From: Flavobacterium sp. 11
GTDB taxonomy: Bacteria; Bacteroidota; Bacteroidia; Flavobacteriales; Flavobacteriaceae
NCBI RefSeq assembly: GCF_002754315.1
Contig: NZ_PEFE01000001.1
Span: 1,302,001-1,366,000 of the forward strand
Length of the DNA: 64,000 nucleotides
Direction of reading: 5' to 3'
The notes below the pieces were generated by a model. It saw only the letters and a list, made by a program, of their open reading frames with translations, was not told the origin of the DNA and did not search any database. The translations under genes and the position numbers were made by a program. Positions 25,926 to 33,625 of the stretch are shown here, in pieces (position 1 is the first letter of the stretch; every line of letters begins with the position of its first letter).

Positions 25926-27470
25926 CTATTCTATAATAACATTTTCTTTTTTATCGTAGAAATGATATTCTAAATACGTGTAAGCGTCACGAGGTATGAT
26001 TTTCACCCACTTTTTATGTTCAAGAAACCATTTTGAACGTAATGATGGAAAACCTTTACTGAGGTATGCAGCCACAAATGGATGTACATTAAGCACAACG
26101 TCTTTGTGGGTTTTTAAAATTCTTTCTAAATCAGAAGCAATTTTATCAATGATTAATATTGGAGCTTCAATCTCCGCATTTTCATTGTTTGGATCTTCTT
26201 CTCTAGTTTTAATGTTTACTTCTGGTCTTACTCTTTGTCTTGTAATTTGAACTAATCCAAATTTGCTCGGAGGTAAGATCTTATGTTTCGCTTTATCGTC
26301 GCTCATTTCTTCTTTCAAGAAATCGAACAAAACTTTACGATTTTCAGGATTTGACATATCGATAAAATCAACTACGATGATTCCGCCCATATCACGAAGA
26401 CGTAATTGTCTTGCGATTTCGGCAGCTGCAATCATATTGACTTCCATGGCGGTATCTTCCTGGTTGGTGGCTTTATTAGAACGGTTTCCGCTGTTTACGT
26501 CTATAACGTGCAAAGCTTCAGTGTGTTCGATAATAAGATAAGCTCCTTTACTCATGGATACTGTTTTTCCAAAAGAAGTTTTGATTTGTCTCTCTATGTT
26601 GTATTTCTCAAAAATAGGTGTGTCTTTTGATTGATAAAACTTAACAATTGATTGTTTTGAAGGTGCAATTTCTTGCAAATAATCCTTTGTTTGGTTGTAC
26701 AACTCTTCATCATCAATCTGAATACCGCTGAAGGTATCATTAAATACATCTCTTAATATGGAAGAGGCTCTGTTGAGTTCTCCTAATACTTTGGACGGAT
26801 GATGAGCAGTTGGTAATTTTTTACACATTGCAGTCCATCTGCTGAGCAGGTTCTGCAAATCTTTTTCTAATTCGGCTGTATTTTTGCCTTCGGCTACTGT
26901 GCGAACAATAACACCAAATCCTTTTGGTTTGATGGATTGTACTAATCGTTTCAAGCGTTCTTTTTCTTTTTTGTCTTCTATTTTTTGTGAAATAGAAACG
27001 CGGTCAGAAAACGGAACCAAAACTATAAATCTTCCGGCAAGAGAAAGCTCAGCGCTAATTCTTGGTCCTTTTGTAGATATAGGTTCTTTGACGACTTGTA
27101 CTAAAACAGATTGATTGGCACTTAATATATCAGTGATAGTACCATCTTTATCTATTTCTTTTTCAAACTGAAAGGTTTTTAGGGAGAAATCTTTTAATTT
27201 ACCTGCGCTTACAAGTTTTATGAATTTCAGTTGGGAAGATAAGTTAGGACCTAAATCGTGATAATGTAAAAAGGCATCTTTTTCGAAGCCTACATTTACA
27301 AAAGCAGCGTTCAATCCGGCAACTGGTTTCCTGATTTTGGCAATAAAAATATCACCAACCTGGAAGTTGCTTTTTTCTTCTTCTTTGTGTAATTCAATTA
27401 GTTTTCCATCTTTTAATAAGGCAAAATCTACGGCTTCAGAACTAGATCTAATGATTAATTCTTTATTCAC
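25926..27470 (-). CDS. rng: Ribonuclease E/G family endoribonuclease
   Basis: Cuts single-stranded A/U-rich RNA and processes rRNA. The 514 residues match RNase G length and lack the long C-terminal scaffold of RNase E. An S1 RNA-binding domain occupies about residues 36-120 (VGDIFIAKIRKPVAGLNAAF, FVNVGFEKDAF), the 5'-sensor and RNase H-like core follow, with catalytic acidic residues in LHVIDVNSGN and GGIIVVDFIDM. The zinc-link CPxCxG motif of the E. coli enzymes is not visible, as in other short members. Upstream lie a low-complexity spacer and the 30-residue basic protein gene. Confidence 0.94.
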   Translation of the reverse strand: MNKELIIRSSSEAVDFALLKDGKLIELHKEEEKSNFQVGDIFIAKIRKPVAGLNAAFVNVGFEKDAFLHYHDLGPNLSSQLKFIKLVSAGKLKDFSLKTFQFEKEIDKDGTITDILSANQSVLVQVVKEPISTKGPRISAELSLAGRFIVLVPFSDRVSISQKIEDKKEKERLKRLVQSIKPKGFGVIVRTVAEGKNTAELEKDLQNLLSRWTAMCKKLPTAHHPSKVLGELNRASSILRDVFNDTFSGIQIDDEELYNQTKDYLQEIAPSKQSIVKFYQSKDTPIFEKYNIERQIKTSFGKTVSMSKGAYLIIEHTEALHVIDVNSGNRSNKATNQEDTAMEVNMIAAAEIARQLRLRDMGGIIVVDFIDMSNPENRKVLFDFLKEEMSDDKAKHKILPPSKFGLVQITRQRVRPEVNIKTREEDPNNENAEIEAPILIIDKIASDLERILKTHKDVVLNVHPFVAAYLSKGFPSLRSKWFLEHKKWVKIIPRDAYTYLEYHFYDKKENVIIE

Positions 27471-27544
27471 ACTGTAAATTTTTTATCTATTCGCCAAGGC
27501 GAACAAATGGATTAAACAATATTTTAACAGGTATTGAACCCGGG

Positions 27545-27630
27545 GAAAATTAGCTGGCAGTTTGCAGTGGTAAGTACGCAGTTAACTGAATACTAAAAAC
27601 TGAATACTGATTACTAATTCTCAATTTCAA
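27545..27630. repeat. Low-complexity spacer with repeated CTGAATACT words
   Basis: The spacer holds GGCAGTTTGCAGTGG and then repeated ACTGAATACTAAAAACTGAATACTGATTACTAA words (split here for reading: ACTGAATACT, AAAA, ACTGAATACT, GATTACT). Such drifting short-period repeats recur in other gaps of the window. Confidence 0.5.
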
Positions 27631-27645
27631 TGAACGTTTAAAAAG

Positions 27646-27671
27646 AAAAAAGTAGTTTAAAACTACTTTTT
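27646..27671 (-). terminator. Terminator overlapping the 3' end of the 30-residue basic protein gene
   Basis: AAAAAAGTAGTTT (27646-27658) pairs with AAACTACTTTTT (27660-27671); the stop codon of the small gene (27663-27665) lies inside the stem and a U-rich run follows on the minus strand. Confidence 0.6.
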
Positions 27672-27755
27672 CTTTTTGTGACGGTTAGCTCTCGCTCTTT
27701 TCTTGCGTTTGTGCGTTGCTACCTTATGTCTCTTTCTTTTTTTACCACTTGGCAT
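27663..27755 (-). CDS. 30-residue very basic protein, ribosomal-type (AURKAIP1/COX24-like)
   Basis: Only 30 residues, beginning MPSGKKRKRHKVATHKRKKR and ending in KKKK; more than half are K or R. The K-R-x-K-H-K-x-x-x-H-K-R-K-K-R pattern resembles the AURKAIP1/COX24 domain, whose members include the mitochondrial small-subunit protein mS38 and a short mycobacterial small-subunit protein. In Flavobacteriia this small gene is conserved, usually next to HU, as I recall. A role as a ribosomal small-subunit component is likely by family, not proved. It lies 31 bases downstream of HU on the same strand, and its terminator overlaps its last codons. Confidence 0.8.
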   Translation of the reverse strand: MPSGKKRKRHKVATHKRKKRARANRHKKKK

Positions 27756-27786
27756 ATCTTGTAGATTTTATGATTAATTAATATTG

Positions 27787-28077
27787 TTATTTTGCTTCGT
27801 TATTTGTTTTCACTCCTTCTACAAATACTTTTGCAGGTTTGAATGCAGGAATGTTGTGTGCAGGAATTTTTATTGTTGTATTCTTGGAAATATTTCTTCC
27901 TGTTTTCTCAGCTCTAGTCTTCACTATAAAACTTCCAAAACCTCTTAAATAAACATTGTCTCCAGTTTCTAATGAATTTTTTACTTCATTCATAAAAGTC
28001 TCTACAGTTGCCTGTACATCTCCTTTTTCAAGACCTAATTTTTCTGAAATTTTTGCTACGATATCTGCTTTCGTCAT
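27787..28077 (-). CDS. hup: HU family DNA-binding protein
   Basis: A 96-residue nucleoid protein. The N-terminal MTKADIVAKISEKLGLEKGD helices, then LRGFGSFIVKTRAEKTGRNI and the KIPAHNIPAFKPAKVF beta arm and third helix are the standard HU order. The arm tip reads GRNISKNTTIKI rather than the usual GRNPxTG, so the DNA-intercalating proline is replaced, which is common in Bacteroidota. It has its own TAnnTTTG promoter and is divergent from mutY. Confidence 0.95.
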   Translation of the reverse strand: MTKADIVAKISEKLGLEKGDVQATVETFMNEVKNSLETGDNVYLRGFGSFIVKTRAEKTGRNISKNTTIKIPAHNIPAFKPAKVFVEGVKTNNEAK

Positions 28078-28119
28078 TTTCTTTCCTATTTATAATGTTG
28101 TACTATTTTTTTGAGTTTG

Positions 28120-28127
28120 CAAATATA
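28120..28127 (-). promoter_or_regulatory. TAnnTTTG promoter element for HU
   Basis: The minus strand reads TATATTTG, an exact match, 42 bases before the HU start codon at 28077. Confidence 0.65.
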
Positions 28128-28184
28128 GGAATTTAAAAAACAATTATTCAAGCTAATTCATTAAATTTTAATCACATAAACTTT

Positions 28185-28192
28185 TACTTTTG
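28185..28192 (+). promoter_or_regulatory. TAnnTTTG promoter element for mutY
   Basis: TACTTTTG, exact match, 18 bases before the start codon at 28211. Confidence 0.65.
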
Positions 28193-28210
28193 CTAACAAA
28201 TAATTAAAAC

Positions 28211-29281
28211 ATGATTTTTTCTAACTTGCTAATACAATGGTATTTACAAAATAAACGCGATTTACCATGGAGGAATACCACTAATCCATACCCTATTTGG
28301 CTCTCTGAAATCATGTTACAACAGACGCGTGTTGCACAAGGAATGCCTTATTTTTTATCTTTTACAACCGCTTTTCCTACCGTTTTTGATTTGGCGAAAG
28401 CCAATGAAGAACAAGTTTTGAAACTTTGGCAGGGATTAGGATATTATTCCAGAGCTCGAAACTTACATAAAACAGCACAGCATATCGCTTTTGATTTATC
28501 GGGAGTTTTTCCGGGAACTTATAATGACTTATTGAAATTAAAAGGAGTAGGAGAATATACCGCGGCGGCAATTGCTTCTTTCTCCTATAATGAAGCCGTT
28601 CCGGTTGTTGATGGAAATGTGTTCCGGGTTTTGTCTCGTTATTTCGACATGGATACGGATATTGCTCAGGCTTCCGCCAAAAAAGAATTCGCTGCTTTGG
28701 CTTTCGAACTGATGCCAAAAGACACTCGAGGCGGAGCCGAACTGAGCGAAGCTAATCCGGCAACGTTCAATCAAGCCATCATGGAGTTTGGTGCATTGCA
28801 ATGCGTTCCTAAAAGTCCGAATTGCGGCATTTGTATTTTCAACGAAAGTTGCGCCGCCTTGCAAAAAAACAAAGTCGATCAATTGCCTGTAAAATCCAAG
28901 AAACTAAAAGTTAGAAGCCGATACTTTAATTATTTGGTTTTGGAAGATGAAACAGGGAATACAATTATCCAGAAAAGAACGGCTAAAGGAATTTGGCACA
29001 ACTTATATGAGTTCCCTTTGATAGAAACAGAAAAAGAAGAAGATTTTGATTGTGTTGCTGCTCAGATGCAAACTGATTTTAGCGGCCAATATGAAATTAT
29101 AAGTATGTTAGAATACAATGAAAAAAGTATCATTCATAAATTGTCACACCAACATTTACATATCAAGTTTTGGAAAGTATCTGTAAAAGGGACAATTGAA
29201 AACGGAATTGATGGGGAAACTTTGAGAACTTTTCCTTTCCCAATTGTGATTCATAATTTTATTGAAAATAATCGATTTTAA
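28211..29281 (+). CDS. mutY: A/G-specific adenine DNA glycosylase
   Basis: Removes adenine paired with 8-oxoguanine. Over 356 residues: catalytic E33 in SEIMLQQTRV, the helix-hairpin-helix LKGVGEYTAAAIASF, the catalytic Asp in VPVVDGNVFRVLSRYF (near 134), and the iron-sulfur loop C-x6-C-x2-C-x5-C in QCVPKSPNCGICIFNESCA. The C-terminal 120 residues form a NUDIX-like 8-oxoG sensing domain (KRTAKGIWHNLYEFPLIE). Its TAA stop overlaps the stop codon of the converging receptor gene, sharing a TTAA palindrome. In Flavobacterium mutY is usually followed by ssb, but here a 3.8-kb block lies between. Confidence 0.95.
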   Translation: MIFSNLLIQWYLQNKRDLPWRNTTNPYPIWLSEIMLQQTRVAQGMPYFLSFTTAFPTVFDLAKANEEQVLKLWQGLGYYSRARNLHKTAQHIAFDLSGVFPGTYNDLLKLKGVGEYTAAAIASFSYNEAVPVVDGNVFRVLSRYFDMDTDIAQASAKKEFAALAFELMPKDTRGGAELSEANPATFNQAIMEFGALQCVPKSPNCGICIFNESCAALQKNKVDQLPVKSKKLKVRSRYFNYLVLEDETGNTIIQKRTAKGIWHNLYEFPLIETEKEEDFDCVAAQMQTDFSGQYEIISMLEYNEKSIIHKLSHQHLHIKFWKVSVKGTIENGIDGETLRTFPFPIVIHNFIENNRF

Positions 29282-31881
29282 AAACGGTATTTTGTTGTGA
29301 ATAAAAAATATCGAGGCACTAAATCTATTGTAGTTTTGAAATAGGAATAGGAGCTAATTGACTGTGTTGAATATGTATTTTCATTGGCTAGATTATTCAA
29401 TATTATGGAATATGAAAAATGACTTTCTCTAGGAAGGTATGATAATGATGCATTTATAAAAGTATAGTCTTTTGAATCTAAATTATAAAAATTGTATTTT
29501 AATTCTGCTATCCAAATTCCTTTAAATGTATGATTAATGTTTACAAAATAATCAGAAGTTTTGTTTTTTGAAATATTTGATTTGTAATTGGATTGGAAAA
29601 AATTATAATTATATCCAAAATCGAAATTAATAAATTTTTTAAAAAATGTAGTCCCTGATATTTTATAGCTACTATAATAGTTTTTTATGATCTCCGTCGT
29701 ATTAGAATTGATTTTTATTGGATTGTTTGACCAATTTTGATTTGATTCGATTTTTGTTGCCAATTTTAACTTTCTAAAGTAATTTGTTAAACCAAAGTTG
29801 CTCATTGTGTTCTCGCCTCCTCTTGCTATGAAGTAATTGGATTGAGTGAAATTTTGGTCAATGGTGCTTTCTATGTTATAGTCTAACGTTGTATTAAAAT
29901 AGAGTAATGAAGCTTCTATAGAATATCTTTTTGGAGTATTGAACAATGAATAGTTTACTGAAAAAACTTTTCCGTACATTTTTTGAATTTCTTGTTCGCC
30001 TTTTAAAAAGCTTCTGTATGAATTAAGTTGATTGTTTGGGGACAATATATTATTCTCAGGTAATTTAGAGTTATAATCAAAGCTAAATCCTAATCGACCT
30101 ATTCTTTTTAGTGAAAATTCAAGTTTTAAACTAGGATTTAATAAAAAGAAATCTTGGTCATTAATGCTGTTTTTTGAAATATTAATATTTGATGAAAATT
30201 GAATTTGTTTGCTGATAAAATATTTTACATTTTGGTTTAAGCTGATAATTTTTTGACTGAAAATCGTATTATTATTCAAGAATTCAAAATTTTCGGGATT
30301 CTTTAAAATGCTTTTAAGCCTCTCTTTATTGCTTTCCAAGGTTAAAGTAGAGTTACTCTCTAAATGGTTTTTCTTTATAATCAAAGTCGTTTTGTATCCA
30401 AAATAAGTGAGTTTGTTATTTACTTCTTGTAACACGTTTTGATTTAAATCGTTGTCAAGGTAATTGTTCAATAAATCAGATTTTATAGTTGCATTCTGGT
30501 TTATTTTATTATTTCCAAAATAAAAATAATTGGTTAATATTTTATTTTCGGCTATTGAATATGTGTTTTGAAGATGATTATAAAAAGATTCATTTTTATT
30601 TTTTAAATCTTGATTGATTATGTTCTGATTAAATACTAAATCATCAAACACTTTTTCAGGGTTATTTTGATAAGAAAAATAATTTGTGAAATAGCTTTTT
30701 TTAGTTGCTAAAAGCTTTAATTCTAGTTCTGTCGACGCTAATGTTTTAGTATTTCTGTAGGTATTGCTTTCAGAAAAAATAATCGGATTTGGGTCAATAT
30801 TGTATTCCGTTAAAGCACTGGAATTTTGATTTTGTTTGTCGTTTAAATAATACCCAACAGCTCTAAGTTTAATTTTATCAGTTATTTTTGAACTTACGCT
30901 TATTGAGTTTAAAAGTGCTTTGTTAAATAAACTTTGAGTGGTGTTAAATTGTGTGTTTTCGTTGCTATTGATTTTAAATAGCATTTTTGTCTTTTTTTCT
31001 ATTCTCCCGTTGAAATCAGAAAAATCTATAGACTCTTGATTACCAGTAATTAAGTTTGTTGATTTTTCGCCAATATTGTTGTAATCACCAAAATAAAAAA
31101 ATTTTATTTTTTTTCTCAACAGTCCTAAGTTTAGACTTTGTTTGGATCTATTCTTGGTTCCAAGACCTAAAGAAGTGTTTCCAAACCAGATATTTGAATA
31201 CCCTTTTTTAAACTTAATGTTTAAGGCTACTTTGTCGGAATTTGATAGGTTTTTCAAAATTGGATTTTCTTCGAAATTGTCTAAAATTTGTACTTCATCT
31301 AGAACTTTTGCATCCAGGTTTTTTGATAATATTTTGTAATTTTTATCAAAAAGGTCATCGCCATCAATAAGTAATTTGTCTATTGCTTTACCATGAGCTT
31401 TAATACTACCATCAACTTCCACTTTTATTCCAGGTAATTTTTTCAGAACATCTTCCAAGGTTTGTTCTGTCTTATTTAAAAATTTATCTACTTTTATGAA
31501 TGTAGTATCCTGATTTATTCGGATTTTCTGATCTGATTGAATGATGACTTCTTTTAATGTTTCTACGTCTTCCTGCATAGAAATAGTAAACGTAAATGAT
31601 TTATCTGTTTTCAAATCAAATTTTAGTTCTTTTTTTACAAAGCCTAAATTTGTAATTTCAATCCTAATGGATTCTAATGTCCCTTTTTCAAGGCTTAAAT
31701 TAACGATTCCTTTTTCATCGCTGTATTTAAAACCTAAAATATTTTCAGACGTATCAAAAACAACAATAGAAGCATTTTCAAGGCCTCTGTTGTTGTTGTC
31801 TAAAATAGTCCCGTTTATTTTTATTTGTTGAGAAAAACAGTAAATTGGTAAAATAAGGAACAGTAAAATTATTTTTTTCAT
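29278..31881 (-). CDS. Outer-membrane receptor-like beta-barrel protein with carboxypeptidase-type N-domain
   Basis: An 867-residue protein with a signal peptide (ends YCFSQ). Residues about 20-95 form a carboxypeptidase regulatory-like (beta-sandwich) domain (KINGTILDNNNRGLENASIV), 110-210 a plug-like segment (TLEDVLKKLPGIKVEVDGSI, KLLIDGDDLFDKNY), and the rest a barrel rich in N, K, Y and F and ending in FTTKYRF. This is the OMP_b-brl_3 type, related to TonB-dependent receptors. It directly follows the GLPGLI gene (adjacent codons), an arrangement repeated across Bacteroidota. It may move a peptide or metal ion, but the cargo is unknown. The high N/K content and opposite strand mark it as accessory relative to mutY and ssb. 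Confidence 0.9.
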   Translation of the reverse strand: MKKIILLFLILPIYCFSQQIKINGTILDNNNRGLENASIVVFDTSENILGFKYSDEKGIVNLSLEKGTLESIRIEITNLGFVKKELKFDLKTDKSFTFTISMQEDVETLKEVIIQSDQKIRINQDTTFIKVDKFLNKTEQTLEDVLKKLPGIKVEVDGSIKAHGKAIDKLLIDGDDLFDKNYKILSKNLDAKVLDEVQILDNFEENPILKNLSNSDKVALNIKFKKGYSNIWFGNTSLGLGTKNRSKQSLNLGLLRKKIKFFYFGDYNNIGEKSTNLITGNQESIDFSDFNGRIEKKTKMLFKINSNENTQFNTTQSLFNKALLNSISVSSKITDKIKLRAVGYYLNDKQNQNSSALTEYNIDPNPIIFSESNTYRNTKTLASTELELKLLATKKSYFTNYFSYQNNPEKVFDDLVFNQNIINQDLKNKNESFYNHLQNTYSIAENKILTNYFYFGNNKINQNATIKSDLLNNYLDNDLNQNVLQEVNNKLTYFGYKTTLIIKKNHLESNSTLTLESNKERLKSILKNPENFEFLNNNTIFSQKIISLNQNVKYFISKQIQFSSNINISKNSINDQDFFLLNPSLKLEFSLKRIGRLGFSFDYNSKLPENNILSPNNQLNSYRSFLKGEQEIQKMYGKVFSVNYSLFNTPKRYSIEASLLYFNTTLDYNIESTIDQNFTQSNYFIARGGENTMSNFGLTNYFRKLKLATKIESNQNWSNNPIKINSNTTEIIKNYYSSYKISGTTFFKKFINFDFGYNYNFFQSNYKSNISKNKTSDYFVNINHTFKGIWIAELKYNFYNLDSKDYTFINASLSYLPRESHFSYSIILNNLANENTYSTQSISSYSYFKTTIDLVPRYFLFTTKYRF

Positions 31882-32670
31882 TTATTCAAATTCTACAAAT
31901 AATTCGGATAATTTTGGATCAATAAAAATTACTCCTTTAAAGTTTTTTTGATTCATTCTATTTACATCAATGGCTTCTTCCTGTCTGTCTAAACGAAATT
32001 TATTGAAGGCTGTCTGATTTACAAATTGTATGGGTTTTCCTCCTTTTGCTTTCCTGATGGAGTTTACATTTTCTTTAGTATTTGATGGGTATTCAGCGCT
32101 CTTGAAATACCAATAAACATTTTTTTCCGTGTCGTAGGCTTCTAAAATTAGTCCAGGTAATCCATGCAATTTCCATGGTCCAAAAGGTATTGCAATCTTA
32201 GAGGTATACCACGCGGTATAGTTACGACCTCTAAAAAAAGTAGTTGCTTTTTTGCATAAAAAATTACCAATTTTTTTTGACTCTGTACTTAGTTTCCAAT
32301 TTAGTTTAGTGGCTTCATCCTTAACGTAAATTTGTTTGTCAAAATATAAATTCGACCACATGGTATTTGCTTTTATATTATAGACTACCTGATCTCCTTG
32401 GGCACTTCGTTTACCCGTATATTCCCTTTTTCCTTCGTAATTTTTTTTGTAAACAGTCATTGAGTTAATTTTAGCCGTTTTTTCTAAACTATCTTTGGCC
32501 GTGACATAATAAGACTGTTCTTTATTGAAAACAAGATAAGCATTGCTATCAGCCCCTTTTGCATTGCCATCAAGTAAGGCTTCTATGTAACCATAATATA
32601 CTAATCCTTTGTTTTGTGAAAAAACAATAGTGGTAAAAAAAAGCAGAGAAAAAAGAATCTTTATTTTCAT
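31882..32670 (-). CDS. GLPGLI family protein
   Basis: A 262-residue secreted protein with signal peptide (cleavage about IVFSQ). The family name motif GLPGLILEAYD is present at about residues 164-174, after IPFGPWKLH. The YTAWYTSKIAIPFGP stretch before it is also typical. GLPGLI proteins are confined to Bacteroidota and sit next to outer-membrane receptors; the function is unknown. It is immediately upstream of the receptor gene and downstream of the frameshifted small gene, and all three probably share the promoter at 33041-33048. Confidence 0.92.
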   Translation of the reverse strand: MKIKILFSLLFFTTIVFSQNKGLVYYGYIEALLDGNAKGADSNAYLVFNKEQSYYVTAKDSLEKTAKINSMTVYKKNYEGKREYTGKRSAQGDQVVYNIKANTMWSNLYFDKQIYVKDEATKLNWKLSTESKKIGNFLCKKATTFFRGRNYTAWYTSKIAIPFGPWKLHGLPGLILEAYDTEKNVYWYFKSAEYPSNTKENVNSIRKAKGGKPIQFVNQTAFNKFRLDRQEEAIDVNRMNQKNFKGVIFIDPKLSELFVEFE

Positions 32671-32750
32671 TTTGAATTATTTAATATTAAAAAATGCTTT
32701 ATACTGTTTTAAAAATTTATGAAGGCTTTATATCTTCGTTTTAAAATTCA

Positions 32751-32992
32751 TTAAGGTTCTAAACCTTCAGTTTTTCTATCTGAACAAATTTTTGTTGCTA
32801 TAACTAGTGCGTCTTCCTGCGAAGTTGTTGATGATGCAAGGAATGATCCTGTATGACCAGTTCCATCATTACATTGGTAGTTCCATCTAACTAATTTTAT
32901 TTCTTCTTCAAATTTATTTACTGTGTTTTCTTTTGTTGCAAAAGAGCTTAGCGTTACTAAAATAATAGCTGCTAAAAATAATGTTTTTTCAT
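32751..32992 (-). pseudogene. Small secreted protein gene with a one-base frameshift after the start codon
   Basis: From ATG at 32992 the minus strand reads ATG, six A, then CATTATTTTTAG, which stops after six codons. One more A would give MKKTLFLAAIILVTLSSFA, a perfect signal peptide, running in frame for about 80 residues to the TAA at 32751. The mature part has EEEIKLVRWNYQCNDGTGHT and ends KICSDRKTEGLEP, with two cysteines. No ATG, GTG or TTG lies in that frame upstream. The promoter at 33041-33048 is intact. This is therefore a recent frameshift, a base-call error in an A-run, or a case of slippage. It lies upstream of the GLPGLI and receptor genes. Function unknown. Confidence 0.7.
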
Positions 32993-33040
32993 AATAATAG
33001 TTTTAATGGTTATAAAATTGTTTTACAGTATAAAGCCTTA

Positions 33041-33048
33041 CAAATATA
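33041..33048 (-). promoter_or_regulatory. TAnnTTTG promoter element for the small secreted gene, GLPGLI and receptor
   Basis: The minus strand reads TATATTTG, an exact match, 48 bases before the ATG at 32992. Confidence 0.6.
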
Positions 33049-33132
33049 AAAAAAAATATGAAAATTCCTATTTTTTATATTTTTCATAATATAATTAGAA
33101 AATGATTTTTTTAAACTATTTCTAAAAAAATG

Positions 33133-33140
33133 TATCTTTG
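33133..33140 (+). promoter_or_regulatory. TAnnTTTG promoter element for ssb-gldE-gldD
   Basis: TATCTTTG, exact match, 21 bases before the ssb ATG at 33162. Its presence also argues against a TTG start at 33138 inside the promoter. Confidence 0.65.
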
Positions 33141-33161
33141 ATAGAAATACCAAATCCTACA

Positions 33162-33602
33162 ATGAACGGAACATTAAATAAAGTTATGCTTATCGGTTTT
33201 CTTGGTGATGATGTCAAAATGCATTATTTCGACGGAGGCAATTGTATCGGAAGATTTCAGTTGGCAACAAACGAAGTGTATATCAACAAAACCACCAATG
33301 AAAAAATCACTTCTACTGAGTGGCATAATTTGGTAGTACGCAATAAAGCGGCTGAACTTTGTGAAAAATACCTTTCTAAAGGAGATAAAATATATGTGGA
33401 AGGGCGCATAAAGTCCCGTCAATGGCAATCAGAGGATGGAAGTACAAAACACACCACCGAAATTCAGGTAACCGAATTCACTTTTCTTTCCACAAAAAAA
33501 GACAGTGAAAACAACAAACAAATTCCTGTAGCTGATGTCTCGAAAAACACTAATTTTGACTCGGAAAATAATGTCTTGCCTATTAATGACTTGCCATTTT
33601 GA
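33162..33602 (+). CDS. ssb: Single-stranded DNA-binding protein
   Basis: Coats single-stranded DNA in replication and repair. I start at the ATG at 33162 (146 residues), where NGTLNKVMLIGFLGDDVKMH opens the OB fold; an in-frame TTG 24 bases upstream lies within the promoter. The OB fold covers about residues 1-110 (WHNLVVRNKAAELC, KGDKIYVEGRIKSRQW), followed by a short linker and the acidic partner-binding tip NDLPF. It begins a unit with gldE (23 bases) and gldD (6 bases). Confidence 0.95.
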   Translation: MNGTLNKVMLIGFLGDDVKMHYFDGGNCIGRFQLATNEVYINKTTNEKITSTEWHNLVVRNKAAELCEKYLSKGDKIYVEGRIKSRQWQSEDGSTKHTTEIQVTEFTFLSTKKDSENNKQIPVADVSKNTNFDSENNVLPINDLPF

Positions 33603-33625
33603 TTGTTTAATTAATCTTAACTAGT

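Noticed and set aside
33138..33161. TTG start for ssb
   Set aside because: The TTG is part of the promoter element TATCTTTG; the ATG at 33162 fits the OB-fold start.
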